Both the position numbers and the translations under genes were made by a program. Shown piece after piece: positions 44,255-52,485 of a stretch of 64,000 nucleotides of DNA (position 1 is the first letter of the stretch; each line of letters opens with the position of its first letter). Source of the DNA: Bacillota bacterium (GTDB taxonomy: Bacteria; Bacillota; Sulfobacillia; JABLXB01); NCBI GenBank assembly GCA_013178305.1, contig JABLXB010000004.1, positions 62,001 through 126,000 on the forward strand, in the 5' to 3' direction. The notes under the pieces are model-generated. The model was not told where the DNA came from. It did no database searches and worked only from the letters and a program-made list of their open reading frames with translations.

Positions 44255-44452
44255 TCAGGCGAGTAAATTCTTAAGCTCCTTCACTACTAATCCAGCCTGT
44301 CGGATGACCGCCCTAAGCACGCCTTGTCTACATCTGGGCCCCCATGATGGAGGACCGTAGTCGACCCGGAACGCATGGCTGCACTGTTTAAGCACTGCGA
44401 GTGTACGTGAGTCCCTCATAGAGGATTCTGCTCCGGCGTGTGGAATATACAC
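44255..44452 (-). CDS. Short ORF, uncertain
   Basis: 65 residues (or 54 from the ATG at 44419, with GGAG upstream) ending VVKELKNLLA, amphipathic in its last third. No family was recognised and nothing else supports translation. It fills most of the gap upstream of the yhf-type cluster. Confidence 0.2.
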   Translation of the reverse strand: MYIPHAGAESSMRDSRTLAVLKQCSHAFRVDYGPPSWGPRCRQGVLRAVIRQAGLVVKELKNLLA

Positions 44453-44453
44453 A
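44439..44453. promoter_or_regulatory. Possible operator upstream of the yhf-type cluster
   Basis: TGTG (44439-44442) and CACA (44450-44453) flank GAATATA, and a TATAAA box lies 13 bases later, before the yhfU-like GTG at 44487. AT-richness and symmetry make this the best candidate control site for the eight-gene unit. Consensus unchecked. Confidence 0.35.
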
Positions 44454-44486
44454 AATCAGTAGATTGTATAAAGAAGGCTGATCCCC

Positions 44487-44855
44487 GTGACCGTAAGGAT
44501 CATGATAGGCGGACAGGTCGACAAGGGGACGGTCCTCACCCTCGCAAGACGGCACGGCGGAGCCAGGGTTGAGGCGATCGCGCTCAGCGACATCGAGGCC
44601 GCGATGGAGGTCAAGTCGGGCCGCGCCGATTATTACCTGGGCGCGTGCCTCACCGGTGGAGGCGGTCTCGCAATGGCCATCGCGCTGCTGGGGATCGAAC
44701 GCTGCGTGACCGTCTCGTCCCCCGGGAGGCCTCCAAAGCCGGAGGAAATCCGCAAACACGTCAGGGCCGGCAAGAAAGCCTTCGGGTTTACGGCGGACCA
44801 TGCGGAAGCGGCCGTGCCGGCAATCATCCAGGCCCTGCTGGAGGTGGCGGAGTGA
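44487..44855 (+). CDS. yhfU: DUF2620 protein, YhfU-like
   Basis: 122 residues from a GTG at 44487 behind GAAGG. The sequence TVRIMIGGQVDKGTVLTLAR and the GACLTGGGGLAMAIALLG stretch match the DUF2620/YhfU outline. The Gly-rich loop looks like a nucleotide- or phosphate-binding turn, unproven. It is the first gene of the yhf-type cluster, and its stop overlaps the YhfS-like GTG start (GTGA). Function unknown in any organism as far as I can say; co-transcription with a PLP enzyme, transporter and hydrolase points to metabolism of a small nitrogenous compound. Confidence 0.8.
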   Translation: MTVRIMIGGQVDKGTVLTLARRHGGARVEAIALSDIEAAMEVKSGRADYYLGACLTGGGGLAMAIALLGIERCVTVSSPGRPPKPEEIRKHVRAGKKAFGFTADHAEAAVPAIIQALLEVAE

Positions 44856-45961
44856 CCGGGAGCCTCGAGAGTCACCCCTTGGAGTGTATGGACCTCGAAA
44901 GTGCGATTCGGATACAGTTCCGCCTCGTCGATACCATTCAGCGGCATTTTGACGGGTATTCCGTCATAGGATCGGGAGACCTCGGGGTCGTGGAATCCCT
45001 CGGTAGGCCCCGGACCACCGCAATGGTTGAGTCGACGCTCGCGGAGTTCTTCGGCGCCGATGACGCTGTGCTCGTACGGGGAGCGGGGACGGGGGCAATC
45101 CGCTCAGCACTGCAGGCCGGTCTCCGGCCGGGGGCGAGCGTGCTGGTCCACAGTGCCCCGATATACCCCACAACCCGGGTTACCCTGGAATCGATGCGCG
45201 TAACCCTCCTGAAGTGCGATTTCAACGACCTTGACGAGACGGGAGAGGCCTGCCGGGGGGTCGACGCGGCCCTGGTCCAGCACACCCGGCAGTCGCCACG
45301 GGACCGCTGCCGTCCCGGTGAGGTTATCGCCACGCTGAGGTCATCCGACCCGGGTCTGTTCATCCTCAGCGACGACAACTATGCCGTCATGAGGGTGCCG
45401 AAGATAGGTTTTGAGTCCGGCGCCACGGCGTCGGCTTTTTCGCTGTTCAAACTCCTCGGCCCTGAGGGAATCGGGTGCGTAGTCGGCAAGAGCGAGTTGA
45501 TCCGCCGGATAAGGGAACAGACCTACTCCGGCGGCAGTCAGGTCCAGGGGCCCGAAGCCATGGACGCGCTGCGCAGCCTGGTCTACGCTCCGGTTGCCCT
45601 CGCTATCCAGGGCCGGGTGGTCCGGGAGGTGGTCGAACGGCTCTGCGCAGGCGAGATCCCCGAGGTGAAAGCCGCGCACGCAGCCAACGCGCAATCAAGT
45701 GTGGCGCTGGTGGAATTCCGCGATCCAATCGCTCCAAGGGTCCTCGAACACGCCTGGAGGTTCGGAGCGGCGCCACACCCGGTCGGAGCGGAGTCCCGTT
45801 ATGAGGTAGCTGCCCTGTTCTATCGTGTCTCCGGAACTTATCTCGAGGATGACCCCAGTCTGCAGTCGTACATGATCCGGGTCAACCCCATGCGGGCCGG
45901 ATCGGATACCGTCCTGAGGGTCCTCCGCCAGACCCTGGATTACGTGCGCAATTCTGGTTGA
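44852..45961 (+). CDS. yhfS: PLP-dependent fold-type I enzyme, YhfS-like
   Basis: 369 residues from the GTG at 44852, preceded by GGAGG and overlapping yhfU by four bases. Fold-type I aminotransferase/desulfurase features are present: a GAGTGAIR-type phosphate loop (about 75-82), the HTRQSP region, and the probable PLP lysine in SLFKLLGPEG. E. coli YhfS has the same outline. It presumably transaminates, cleaves or racemises an amino compound brought in by the YhfT-like transporter. The reaction is unknown. Confidence 0.82.
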   Translation: MTGSLESHPLECMDLESAIRIQFRLVDTIQRHFDGYSVIGSGDLGVVESLGRPRTTAMVESTLAEFFGADDAVLVRGAGTGAIRSALQAGLRPGASVLVHSAPIYPTTRVTLESMRVTLLKCDFNDLDETGEACRGVDAALVQHTRQSPRDRCRPGEVIATLRSSDPGLFILSDDNYAVMRVPKIGFESGATASAFSLFKLLGPEGIGCVVGKSELIRRIREQTYSGGSQVQGPEAMDALRSLVYAPVALAIQGRVVREVVERLCAGEIPEVKAAHAANAQSSVALVEFRDPIAPRVLEHAWRFGAAPHPVGAESRYEVAALFYRVSGTYLEDDPSLQSYMIRVNPMRAGSDTVLRVLRQTLDYVRNSG

Positions 45962-45976
45962 GAGGGAGGCGATCCC

Positions 45977-47257
45977 ATGTTGTTCGGGAAGATCATCGTG
46001 GCGGCAGCGATGGGCGGGCTTGCGGCGGCACTTGCACAGAAGGGTATCGCAGTATTTCACGACGGGCTCAGGCCGGTTATGCCGGAGTTCCTGGAGGGGC
46101 GCATGAAGCGCAGAGAACTCGCCCTGACCAGCTTCGCCCTCAGTTTCGGACTCGTGGTCGGCTACGGCATACCGGTCTCGTTGACGGGCGCACTCTTGCT
46201 GATCCACTCGGTTTTCCTCGCGACGGACATCATAGCCGCGTTCTCGCCCAGTACACCTGTCGCCGCAGCGATCGGCGCTCTGTACGGCGGCGGGATTGCG
46301 GTCGGGCTTCAGTGGATAGTCAACCTGATAAAAATGCTGCCGGTCAACTTCCTCGGGGCTCTCGGGGATGTCGGGACTCCGATCGTGGTGGCGTTTGCAG
46401 TCTTCCCAGCCCTTGCGGTGGGCTACCAGTACGGCGCCAGGAAGGGAATCTACACCCTCCTATTCTCGCTGCTTGTCAGGCAGCTCGTCGTCAGATTCAG
46501 TCCTATTCCGCTGGGCACCGCCAAGCTCAACATCAATCCTGAGGGTTCGGCCCTTGTGGCGGGCATGGTGTTCCTGCTCATGTATGCCATGCGTGAAAAG
46601 GCCGGCGGGCACGAAGTCGACACGGCATCGATATTTGCCAACCGCGTGACGCGGATCAAGAAGAACCTGCCCTACCTCGCGGTCATGGGGGCGCTTGTAG
46701 GTATCGCCACTCAACTACATATCGTCGCCGGCGACCCCATTTCCCTGAATCTCGTGGCGAAGGGGAACATCACTGACGCGGCGATAGCGGCATTCGCCCG
46801 CGCGATCGGCTTCATTCCCCTCGTGGGCACAACCGCCATCGCCACCGGCGTGTACGGTCCCGTAGGCATGACACTGGTATTCGGCGCTGCCCTCCTCTCC
46901 CCCAATCCGGTCGTGGCGGGGATCCTCGGAGCAGCCGTCATTGGTGCCGAGGTCCTTTTTCTGGACGTGCTGGCCCGGTTTATGGACAGGTACCCCGGTA
47001 TTCGCAGGGCCGGCGAGCACATCCGGACGGCTATGACCAAGGTGCTCGAGATCGCGCTGCTTGTTGGAGGTATGACGGCGGGCAACTCCATGGCCCCCGG
47101 CCTCGGGTTCTTCCTCGTGGCGGGTGTTTACATTCTCAACGAAATCGCGGGGATGCCCATCACTCGCATGGCAGTCGGCCCTGTGGCGGCCATCCTTGTG
47201 GGCGTGGCCATCAACATACTGAAGGTCCTGGGGCTGTTCATAGTCCCGGTAAAGTAA
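45977..47257 (+). CDS. yhfT: Multi-pass transporter, YhfT-like
   Basis: 426 residues behind GGGAGG. The protein has about 10-12 hydrophobic segments with few charges; a cytoplasmic loop with EKAGGHEVDT splits two halves. It corresponds to the YhfT family, whose substrate is not known. As the only membrane protein in the cluster, it is the probable importer for the pathway. Spacing to yhfS is 15 bases. A strong stem-loop follows its stop. Confidence 0.82.
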   Translation: MLFGKIIVAAAMGGLAAALAQKGIAVFHDGLRPVMPEFLEGRMKRRELALTSFALSFGLVVGYGIPVSLTGALLLIHSVFLATDIIAAFSPSTPVAAAIGALYGGGIAVGLQWIVNLIKMLPVNFLGALGDVGTPIVVAFAVFPALAVGYQYGARKGIYTLLFSLLVRQLVVRFSPIPLGTAKLNINPEGSALVAGMVFLLMYAMREKAGGHEVDTASIFANRVTRIKKNLPYLAVMGALVGIATQLHIVAGDPISLNLVAKGNITDAAIAAFARAIGFIPLVGTTAIATGVYGPVGMTLVFGAALLSPNPVVAGILGAAVIGAEVLFLDVLARFMDRYPGIRRAGEHIRTAMTKVLEIALLVGGMTAGNSMAPGLGFFLVAGVYILNEIAGMPITRMAVGPVAAILVGVAINILKVLGLFIVPVK

Positions 47258-47266
47258 CGTACCCGG

Positions 47267-47293
47267 CCTGGGCCGGGGAGAAACCGGCCCAGG
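47267..47293 (+). promoter_or_regulatory. Intercistronic hairpin between yhfT and yhfZ
   Basis: CCTGGGCCGG (47267-47276) and CCGGCCCAGG (47284-47293) form a perfect 10-base stem with a GGAGAAA loop, without a T tract, just before the yhfZ ribosome site (AAGGAGAG, about 47298). It may divide the unit into transport and regulatory/catabolic parts. Confidence 0.6.
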
Positions 47294-47315
47294 TCCCAAG
47301 GAGAGCATCGCGGCA

Positions 47316-48242
47316 ATGAAGATGACCGACATCAGCCAGAGTCTGCTCAGGAAAGACGGCTACGTCGCGGTGCAGATAGCCAGGGACCTGCTCGGCAGGC
47401 GCCCGGGCGAACGGTTACCGCGCGTCCAGGACTACGCCGAGACATTTCAGACCGGCCACGGCACGATCCAGCACGGCCTCAAACTCCTCGTAGAAGCCGG
47501 GGCGATAGCGCTGGAGGCCCGCGGGCACCTGGGGACGTACCTGGCTGCGATGGACTGCAAGAAGCTGTGGGAGATCAGTGGACAGGCATTCATACTTGGC
47601 CTGATGCCCCTCCCGTACAGTCGCAGGTATGAGGGACTGGCAACAGGGGTGTACGAGGCGTTTCGCAAGGCGAACGTCCCGTTCAATCTCGCGTATATCC
47701 GCGGTTCAGCCAACCGGCTGCAAGCGCTCGAGCGAAACCAGGGGGACTTCGTCGTACTGTCGAGGATGTCGGTCGAAGCCGCGCAAAAGGAACATGATAT
47801 TACGATCGTAGTCGGCTTCGGCCCGCGGACATACGTCGGCGAGCATGCGTTGGTCCTGCGGAAGGGGGTCCACGGGGCAATCACCGAGGGGATGCGGGTG
47901 GGGGTCGACCCCCACAGCCTCGACCAGTGCCAGCTGACGCGGAGACTGTGTGAGGGAAAGCGCGTTGAGATGGTCGAGATCAAGTACACGCAGGTCATTG
48001 AAATGCTGGAGCTCGGCCGGATCGATGCCGTCGTCTGGAACGCAGACGAAGTCCCGAGGTCGGGCAAGGTCAGGGTCGTTCAGATCGATCTGGGGCCACA
48101 GTCCAGCAACACCGAGGCTGTACTGGTGGCCCGAAAAGACCGGACGGAGATCGAACGCATCCTCTCGCACGTCGTGGTGCCGTCAGAAGTGTTGGAGGTC
48201 CAGCGCCAGGTTCTGTCGGGCGAAAGGATCCCGAGCTACTGA
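47316..48242 (+). CDS. yhfZ: Winged-helix regulator, YhfZ-like
   Basis: 308 residues. The N-terminal 85 residues form a GntR-like winged helix (LPRVQDYAETFQTGHGTIQ). The rest resembles the YhfZ ligand-binding domain (FRKANVPFNLAYIRGSA, then DFVVLSRMSVEAAQ), a periplasmic-binding-like fold used as a sensor. E. coli YhfZ occupies the same cluster. It is the likely repressor of this unit, responding to a pathway compound. Confidence 0.8.
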   Translation: MKMTDISQSLLRKDGYVAVQIARDLLGRRPGERLPRVQDYAETFQTGHGTIQHGLKLLVEAGAIALEARGHLGTYLAAMDCKKLWEISGQAFILGLMPLPYSRRYEGLATGVYEAFRKANVPFNLAYIRGSANRLQALERNQGDFVVLSRMSVEAAQKEHDITIVVGFGPRTYVGEHALVLRKGVHGAITEGMRVGVDPHSLDQCQLTRRLCEGKRVEMVEIKYTQVIEMLELGRIDAVVWNADEVPRSGKVRVVQIDLGPQSSNTEAVLVARKDRTEIERILSHVVVPSEVLEVQRQVLSGERIPSY

Positions 48243-48270
48243 CGAGTGTGTCCGCGAGGAGGTCCCGGTT

Positions 48271-48711
48271 TTGGCGGTGGAACTGCGTCTACGGTTGCTG
48301 AAGGAAAGCGGACAGGCATCCCACGAGGTAATCGCGGAAGTGCACGATATAGTCGACCAAATCGAGAGTCACTACGGGGTACGTGTCGACGACCAGGAGA
48401 GCGGGATGTTCGTAAACCACCTCGCGCTTGCACTGGAGAGGCTGAGGCTGGGCCGCGGGATCGACAGCATTCCCCCCGTGGTACTGGAAGAAGCACGGAC
48501 CTTCAAAGAAGAGTGGGAGTTCGCTCAGAAAATCGCGTCTCGTGTAGAAGGGCGATTTAAGCATCCTATTCCGGAAGCCGAGATCGGGTATATCGCACTC
48601 TACTTGAGAATGCTGCATCTTCCCGGCGGAGGGCCCTGCGACTGCCGGAAGGAAGGTGGGCCGAACGAACTCGAAAATACAGACAGTCCTCGGGCCGATT
48701 TACCCGAATGA
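48271..48711 (+). CDS. yhfY: PRD-domain protein, YhfY-like
   Basis: 146 residues from a TTG at 48271, behind GAGGAGG at 8-base spacing. It shows an N-terminal LLKESGQASHEVIAEVHDI helix and the PRD-like FVNHLALALERLRLGRGI plus EIGYIALYLRMLH at the end, with histidines typical of PTS regulation domains. It has no DNA-binding part. The C-terminal tail overlaps the next gene by 56 bases. The E. coli homologue YhfY is equally small. It may bind or modulate YhfZ. Confidence 0.75.
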   Translation: MAVELRLRLLKESGQASHEVIAEVHDIVDQIESHYGVRVDDQESGMFVNHLALALERLRLGRGIDSIPPVVLEEARTFKEEWEFAQKIASRVEGRFKHPIPEAEIGYIALYLRMLHLPGGGPCDCRKEGGPNELENTDSPRADLPE

Positions 48712-49579
48712 GTTGGGGCCGGCGCTCGTGCACGAGCACCTGGTGATAGACCTGTCCGGCCCCAAGAACGACCCCGACGCCTGTATCGGTACCCCTTCGG
48801 TCATGATCCCGGAGGTAGCTGCCATGGTCGGTGCCGGCGGCAGGGCAATCGTCGAACTCACCAACACCGGCATGGGACGCGACATCGACCGGCTTCGCGA
48901 GATAAGCTCCGCGACGGGCTGTCACGTGATCGCGGCGACCGGGTTCTATCAGGTGTCCTATCATCCGGAATGGCTGCGCAGCAAGACCGTGGACGAAATC
49001 GCGGACATCATGGTCCGCGAGGTTACCTGCGGTATCGACGGCACGGCCGCGAAGGCGGGCGTAATCGGGGAGATCGGTACGAGCAGGAGTAGAGTGCACC
49101 CTGAGGAGGAGAGGGTCCTGAGGGCGGCCGCACGGGCCAACCTCCGGACCGGCGTCCCGATCTCAACCCACTGCACCCTGGGCACCATGGCGACGGAGCA
49201 ACTGGACATTCTCGAATCCGAAGGGGTCGAGTTGCACAGGGTCGCGATAGGCCACCTCGATCTGGTCGACGATATCGAGTACCATTCCGAAGTAGCCAGG
49301 AGAGGGGCGTTCGTCCAGTACGATACCGTGGGCAAGCACAACTACCAGCCGGACGATGTGCGAATCAGGCTCATTCTGGACATGCTCGACAGGGGTTTCG
49401 TGAGACAGGTGATGCTGTCCTGTGATGTGACCCGGAGGTCCCACCTGAAATCCAGCGGTGGAAACGGCTACGACTACCTCTTCAGGGTTTTCCTGCCGGA
49501 GCTGATGGCGGGGGGCCTGGACCAGGCAAGCGTCAAGGTGATCACTAACGACAATCCGGCGAGGTTTCTCGCCTTCTAG
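48656..49579 (+). CDS. php: Phosphotriesterase-homology protein (Php)
   Basis: 307 residues from a GTG at 48656, overlapping yhfY. Binuclear-site motifs of the PTE family are in order: LVHEHLVID (HxH), a Glu in VIGEIG that may replace the usual carboxylated Lys, STHC, AIGHLD and the late Asp in SCDVT. PTE relatives hydrolyse lactones, phosphotriesters or amides. E. coli Php lies in the same cluster and its natural substrate is unknown. It probably opens a ring or cleaves an ester in the pathway. Confidence 0.85.
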   Translation: MGRTNSKIQTVLGPIYPNELGPALVHEHLVIDLSGPKNDPDACIGTPSVMIPEVAAMVGAGGRAIVELTNTGMGRDIDRLREISSATGCHVIAATGFYQVSYHPEWLRSKTVDEIADIMVREVTCGIDGTAAKAGVIGEIGTSRSRVHPEEERVLRAAARANLRTGVPISTHCTLGTMATEQLDILESEGVELHRVAIGHLDLVDDIEYHSEVARRGAFVQYDTVGKHNYQPDDVRIRLILDMLDRGFVRQVMLSCDVTRRSHLKSSGGNGYDYLFRVFLPELMAGGLDQASVKVITNDNPARFLAF

Positions 49580-49607
49580 CCTGGCTGCGGCGACGGAGTG
49601 ATTGCGG

Positions 49608-50804
49608 TTGTTCCTGGACGTGACATGCAGGCGTAATCCCGGCCTCATCAGGGCGGCTGTCAGGCTCCACCAGTCGGGCCGGATATGGCCCAATACGTAC
49701 GTGGTGGACCTCGACGCAGTCGAGGCAAACGCGCGTCTCATCGCCGGGGCGGCCCGTTCGGCCGGAATATCCCTATACTTCATGACCAAGCAGCTGAACC
49801 GTAACCCCGAGATCGCGCGGGCTATTGCCTCGCAGGGGATCGCCAGGGCGGTAGCCGTTGACTGGGAGGAGGCCATGACCCTCGATCAGGCCGGCGTCCG
49901 GGTCGGTCACGTGGGGCACCTGGTCCAGCTTCCGTGCAAGGCGATCGGCCCCATTTTCTCCATGAAGCCCGAGGTGATCACGGTCTTCAGCCTGGACAAG
50001 GCGGCCGAGATCGCCGCGGAAGCCATAAACAGGGGGATGGAGCAGCCGATACTCCTGAGGGTGGTGGGCCGTGGTGATTGGTTCCACCCGGGTCAGGTGG
50101 GAGGCATAGCGGAGAGGGACTTGCCGTCCGTCGCCAACGCCATCGCACACCTCGGTGGAGTGAAGATAGCGGGTGTTACGTCGTTTCCGTGCGTCACGTT
50201 CGACGAGCGTAGACGGACAGCGGTCGCGACCCCCAATATGAGGACCCTCCGGCGTTGCGCACTATTGCTGGAGAAGGAATTGGGTATACGGGTGAGCCAG
50301 GTAAACGCCCCCAGCATGACTGCAGTGGGCACCATGGACCTGCTCGCCCGCGAAGGAGCGACACACGCTGAACCCGGCCACTCACTCACGGGCACGACTC
50401 CGCTGCACGCCCGTTCGGACCAGCCCGAGACTCCGGCGGTCGTCTATGTGACCGAGGTGTCCCACGTCTTCGGCGGCAGGGTGTACTGCTTCGGCGGAGG
50501 CTTCTACCCGCGTTCCCAGGCCAGGGCGGCGCTTAGTGGTCGCGACCCCGACGAGTTGTTCGGCCGCACCCTCACCTTCGAGGGGATTTCCAACGAGAGC
50601 ATCGACTATTATGGCACCTTGATCAACTCCCGGGGCCTCGATATCCGGACCGGAGACACGGTGGTCTTCGCCTTTCGCGCGCAGATGTTCGCCTCGCGTT
50701 CGTCCCTCGCCCTGGCCAGGCGGGTTTCTTCGGATGATCCGGATCTGGTCTCCGTCTACAGCCCGCGTGGTGACCGGAGGGAGACGCGTGAGGCCCGTGA
50801 ATAG
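49608..50804 (+). CDS. yhfX: Alanine racemase-fold PLP protein, YhfX-like
   Basis: 398 residues from a TTG at 49608; another TTG at 49602 is possible. The N-terminus MFLDVTCRRNP matches YhfX proteins. YVVDLDAVEANARLI and SLYFMTKQLNRNPEIA provide the PLP lysine (K in FMTKQ) of a fold-type III alanine racemase/threonine-aldolase-like barrel, and the C-terminal VYCFGGGFYPR region supports the family. It would act on an amino acid produced or used by the YhfS-like enzyme. Reaction unknown. Confidence 0.82.
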   Translation: MFLDVTCRRNPGLIRAAVRLHQSGRIWPNTYVVDLDAVEANARLIAGAARSAGISLYFMTKQLNRNPEIARAIASQGIARAVAVDWEEAMTLDQAGVRVGHVGHLVQLPCKAIGPIFSMKPEVITVFSLDKAAEIAAEAINRGMEQPILLRVVGRGDWFHPGQVGGIAERDLPSVANAIAHLGGVKIAGVTSFPCVTFDERRRTAVATPNMRTLRRCALLLEKELGIRVSQVNAPSMTAVGTMDLLAREGATHAEPGHSLTGTTPLHARSDQPETPAVVYVTEVSHVFGGRVYCFGGGFYPRSQARAALSGRDPDELFGRTLTFEGISNESIDYYGTLINSRGLDIRTGDTVVFAFRAQMFASRSSLALARRVSSDDPDLVSVYSPRGDRRETREARE

Positions 50805-52011
50805 GCGAGCGATCCTGGTTGTGCTCGACGGGCTGGGCATCGGCGAGATGCCCGACGTCACCAGGTTCAGACCACAGGACGCCGGCGCAAACACGCTGGC
50901 TCACATTCTCGAGAGATCGCCCGGTCTCCGCCTCCCCGTGCTGGAGGCGATGGGTTTGGGGAATGTTGTCCGGGCCACAGGCCTGAGGCCGGCCGGTCCC
51001 GCCGCCTTGTCCAGTTACGGCCGGTGCATGCTCGGTCACGAGGGTGCGGACACGTACGCGGGTCACAACGAGATCGCTGGAAGTAGCCCGCCAAGATCCG
51101 CCCGGATGCTTTTCTCTGAAGTATCCGCGCGCGTGCGTTCTGTCCTGGAAAGCCGGGGTTACAGGGTCGCTGCGGTCCCCGCCGGTGGGCCGGCGCTTGT
51201 AGTCGAGGATGCCGTGCTTGTCGGGGACAACCTCGAGGCAGACCCTGGAGCCGTGTTCAACGTGACTGCGGCGCTGGATGCCATCCCGTTCGAGACCGTC
51301 CTCGCCATTGCCCGTGCAGTCCGCGGGGAGGTACCCGTGAGCCGCGTGATCGCGCTCGGCGGACCCCGCATCACTATACACGACATCGTCAACGAGGTCA
51401 GGTCGACCGCATCGGGCCAGACAGGGGTGGTCACACCGAACCTGAACATATACAACGAACAATACCAGGTACGCCACATGGGATACGGCGTAAATCCCGG
51501 TCGCCAGGCTCCGGGTCTTGCCGCCAGAGCAGGCATTCCGGTTACGCTCATCGGGAAGATGGCCGACGTGATAGACTGCCCCGGCGCGCACGCCGTGCCG
51601 TGTGTGCCCACCCGCGAAGTACTGCACCACGTGCTCGAGGAGATGGACCGTATCGAGGACGGGCTGATTGCGGCGACCGTCCAGGAGACGGATCTTGCCG
51701 GACATGAGAAGGACACCGCCAGGTACGCCCAGGTGTTGATGACGGCGGATGAGCTGATCGGCCGCATCCTGGCCTGCCTGGCGGCCCGCGACTTATTTGT
51801 CGTCGCCGCAGACCACGGCAACGACCCTACCATCATCCACCGCAGCCACACGCGGGAGATGGTCCCGCTCCTCGCCCTCTACCGGGCCCAACCCGCCAGG
51901 GACCTGGGACTCCGCCGCACCCTCTCCGATATCGGCGCGACGATCTCGGAGTATCTCGGGACCGGACCCACCGAGACCGGCGAGAGTTTCCTGAGCATGC
52001 TGGGGGGCTAG
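50788..52011 (+). CDS. yhfW: Phosphopentomutase-like protein, YhfW-like
   Basis: 407 residues from a GTG at 50788, preceded by GGAGGG and overlapping yhfX by 17 bases. Alkaline-phosphatase-superfamily metal motifs are visible: VVLDGLGIGEMPD at the start, ADTYAGHNE (the Thr nucleophile region as in DeoB), QETDLAGH, and AADHGNDPTIIH near the end. DeoB moves phosphate on pentoses; YhfW proteins share the site but their substrate is not known. It closes the yhf-type cluster and may supply or use a phosphorylated sugar-like intermediate. Confidence 0.85.
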   Translation: MRPVNRRAILVVLDGLGIGEMPDVTRFRPQDAGANTLAHILERSPGLRLPVLEAMGLGNVVRATGLRPAGPAALSSYGRCMLGHEGADTYAGHNEIAGSSPPRSARMLFSEVSARVRSVLESRGYRVAAVPAGGPALVVEDAVLVGDNLEADPGAVFNVTAALDAIPFETVLAIARAVRGEVPVSRVIALGGPRITIHDIVNEVRSTASGQTGVVTPNLNIYNEQYQVRHMGYGVNPGRQAPGLAARAGIPVTLIGKMADVIDCPGAHAVPCVPTREVLHHVLEEMDRIEDGLIAATVQETDLAGHEKDTARYAQVLMTADELIGRILACLAARDLFVVAADHGNDPTIIHRSHTREMVPLLALYRAQPARDLGLRRTLSDIGATISEYLGTGPTETGESFLSMLGG

Positions 52012-52014
52012 TCA

Positions 52015-52245
52015 CTACAACTTCTGGATTTCGAGCAGGTCCTGGACCCGTTCAGTCATGTACCTGTAAGAATCGTAGACGCCCTGGTTGTAGAACTCGG
52101 GGGCCAGTTTCTCGATGAAGAAATCCAGTATGAGCGTCGAAGCCAGGTCTCCCAGATCCTCATCTCTCTCCTTGCGGAAGTAGTCCTTGATCAATGAGAT
52201 CATGTCGTCACGTTTTTCTTTGCTCAGCTTAAACCTGCTATCCAT
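52015..52245 (-). CDS. DUF2164 family protein
   Basis: 76 residues from the ATG at 52245, behind GGTGGGAG; the longer frame to 52344 is not supported. The sequence LSKEKRDDMISLIKDYFRKE and the LASTLILDFFIEKLAPEFYN stretch match DUF2164, a small alpha-helical family of unknown function. It is convergent with yhfW, whose stop lies 4 bases away, and its transcript can be separate. Confidence 0.75.
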   Translation of the reverse strand: MDSRFKLSKEKRDDMISLIKDYFRKERDEDLGDLASTLILDFFIEKLAPEFYNQGVYDSYRYMTERVQDLLEIQKL

Positions 52246-52485
52246 ATCCGCGCTCCCACCTTCACCCGGGGCTAGCAGCCAATCAGATTCAACATCGGGC
52301 GGCGGAGACCTTTCCGCGCTCTTCCCCCTCCTGCCCGGCTGCAAGTCAGGCCTAAAGCATCTCTCCGGCTGTCCCGATACCGTCTAGTAGGACCCAGAAA
52401 CCGGTATTACTGAGATCTCCCTGGATCGAGCTGTAGTAGCAGCACTCCTACTTGCAGCGGCCGGGGAGCAAACGGGGGTTTGGAC

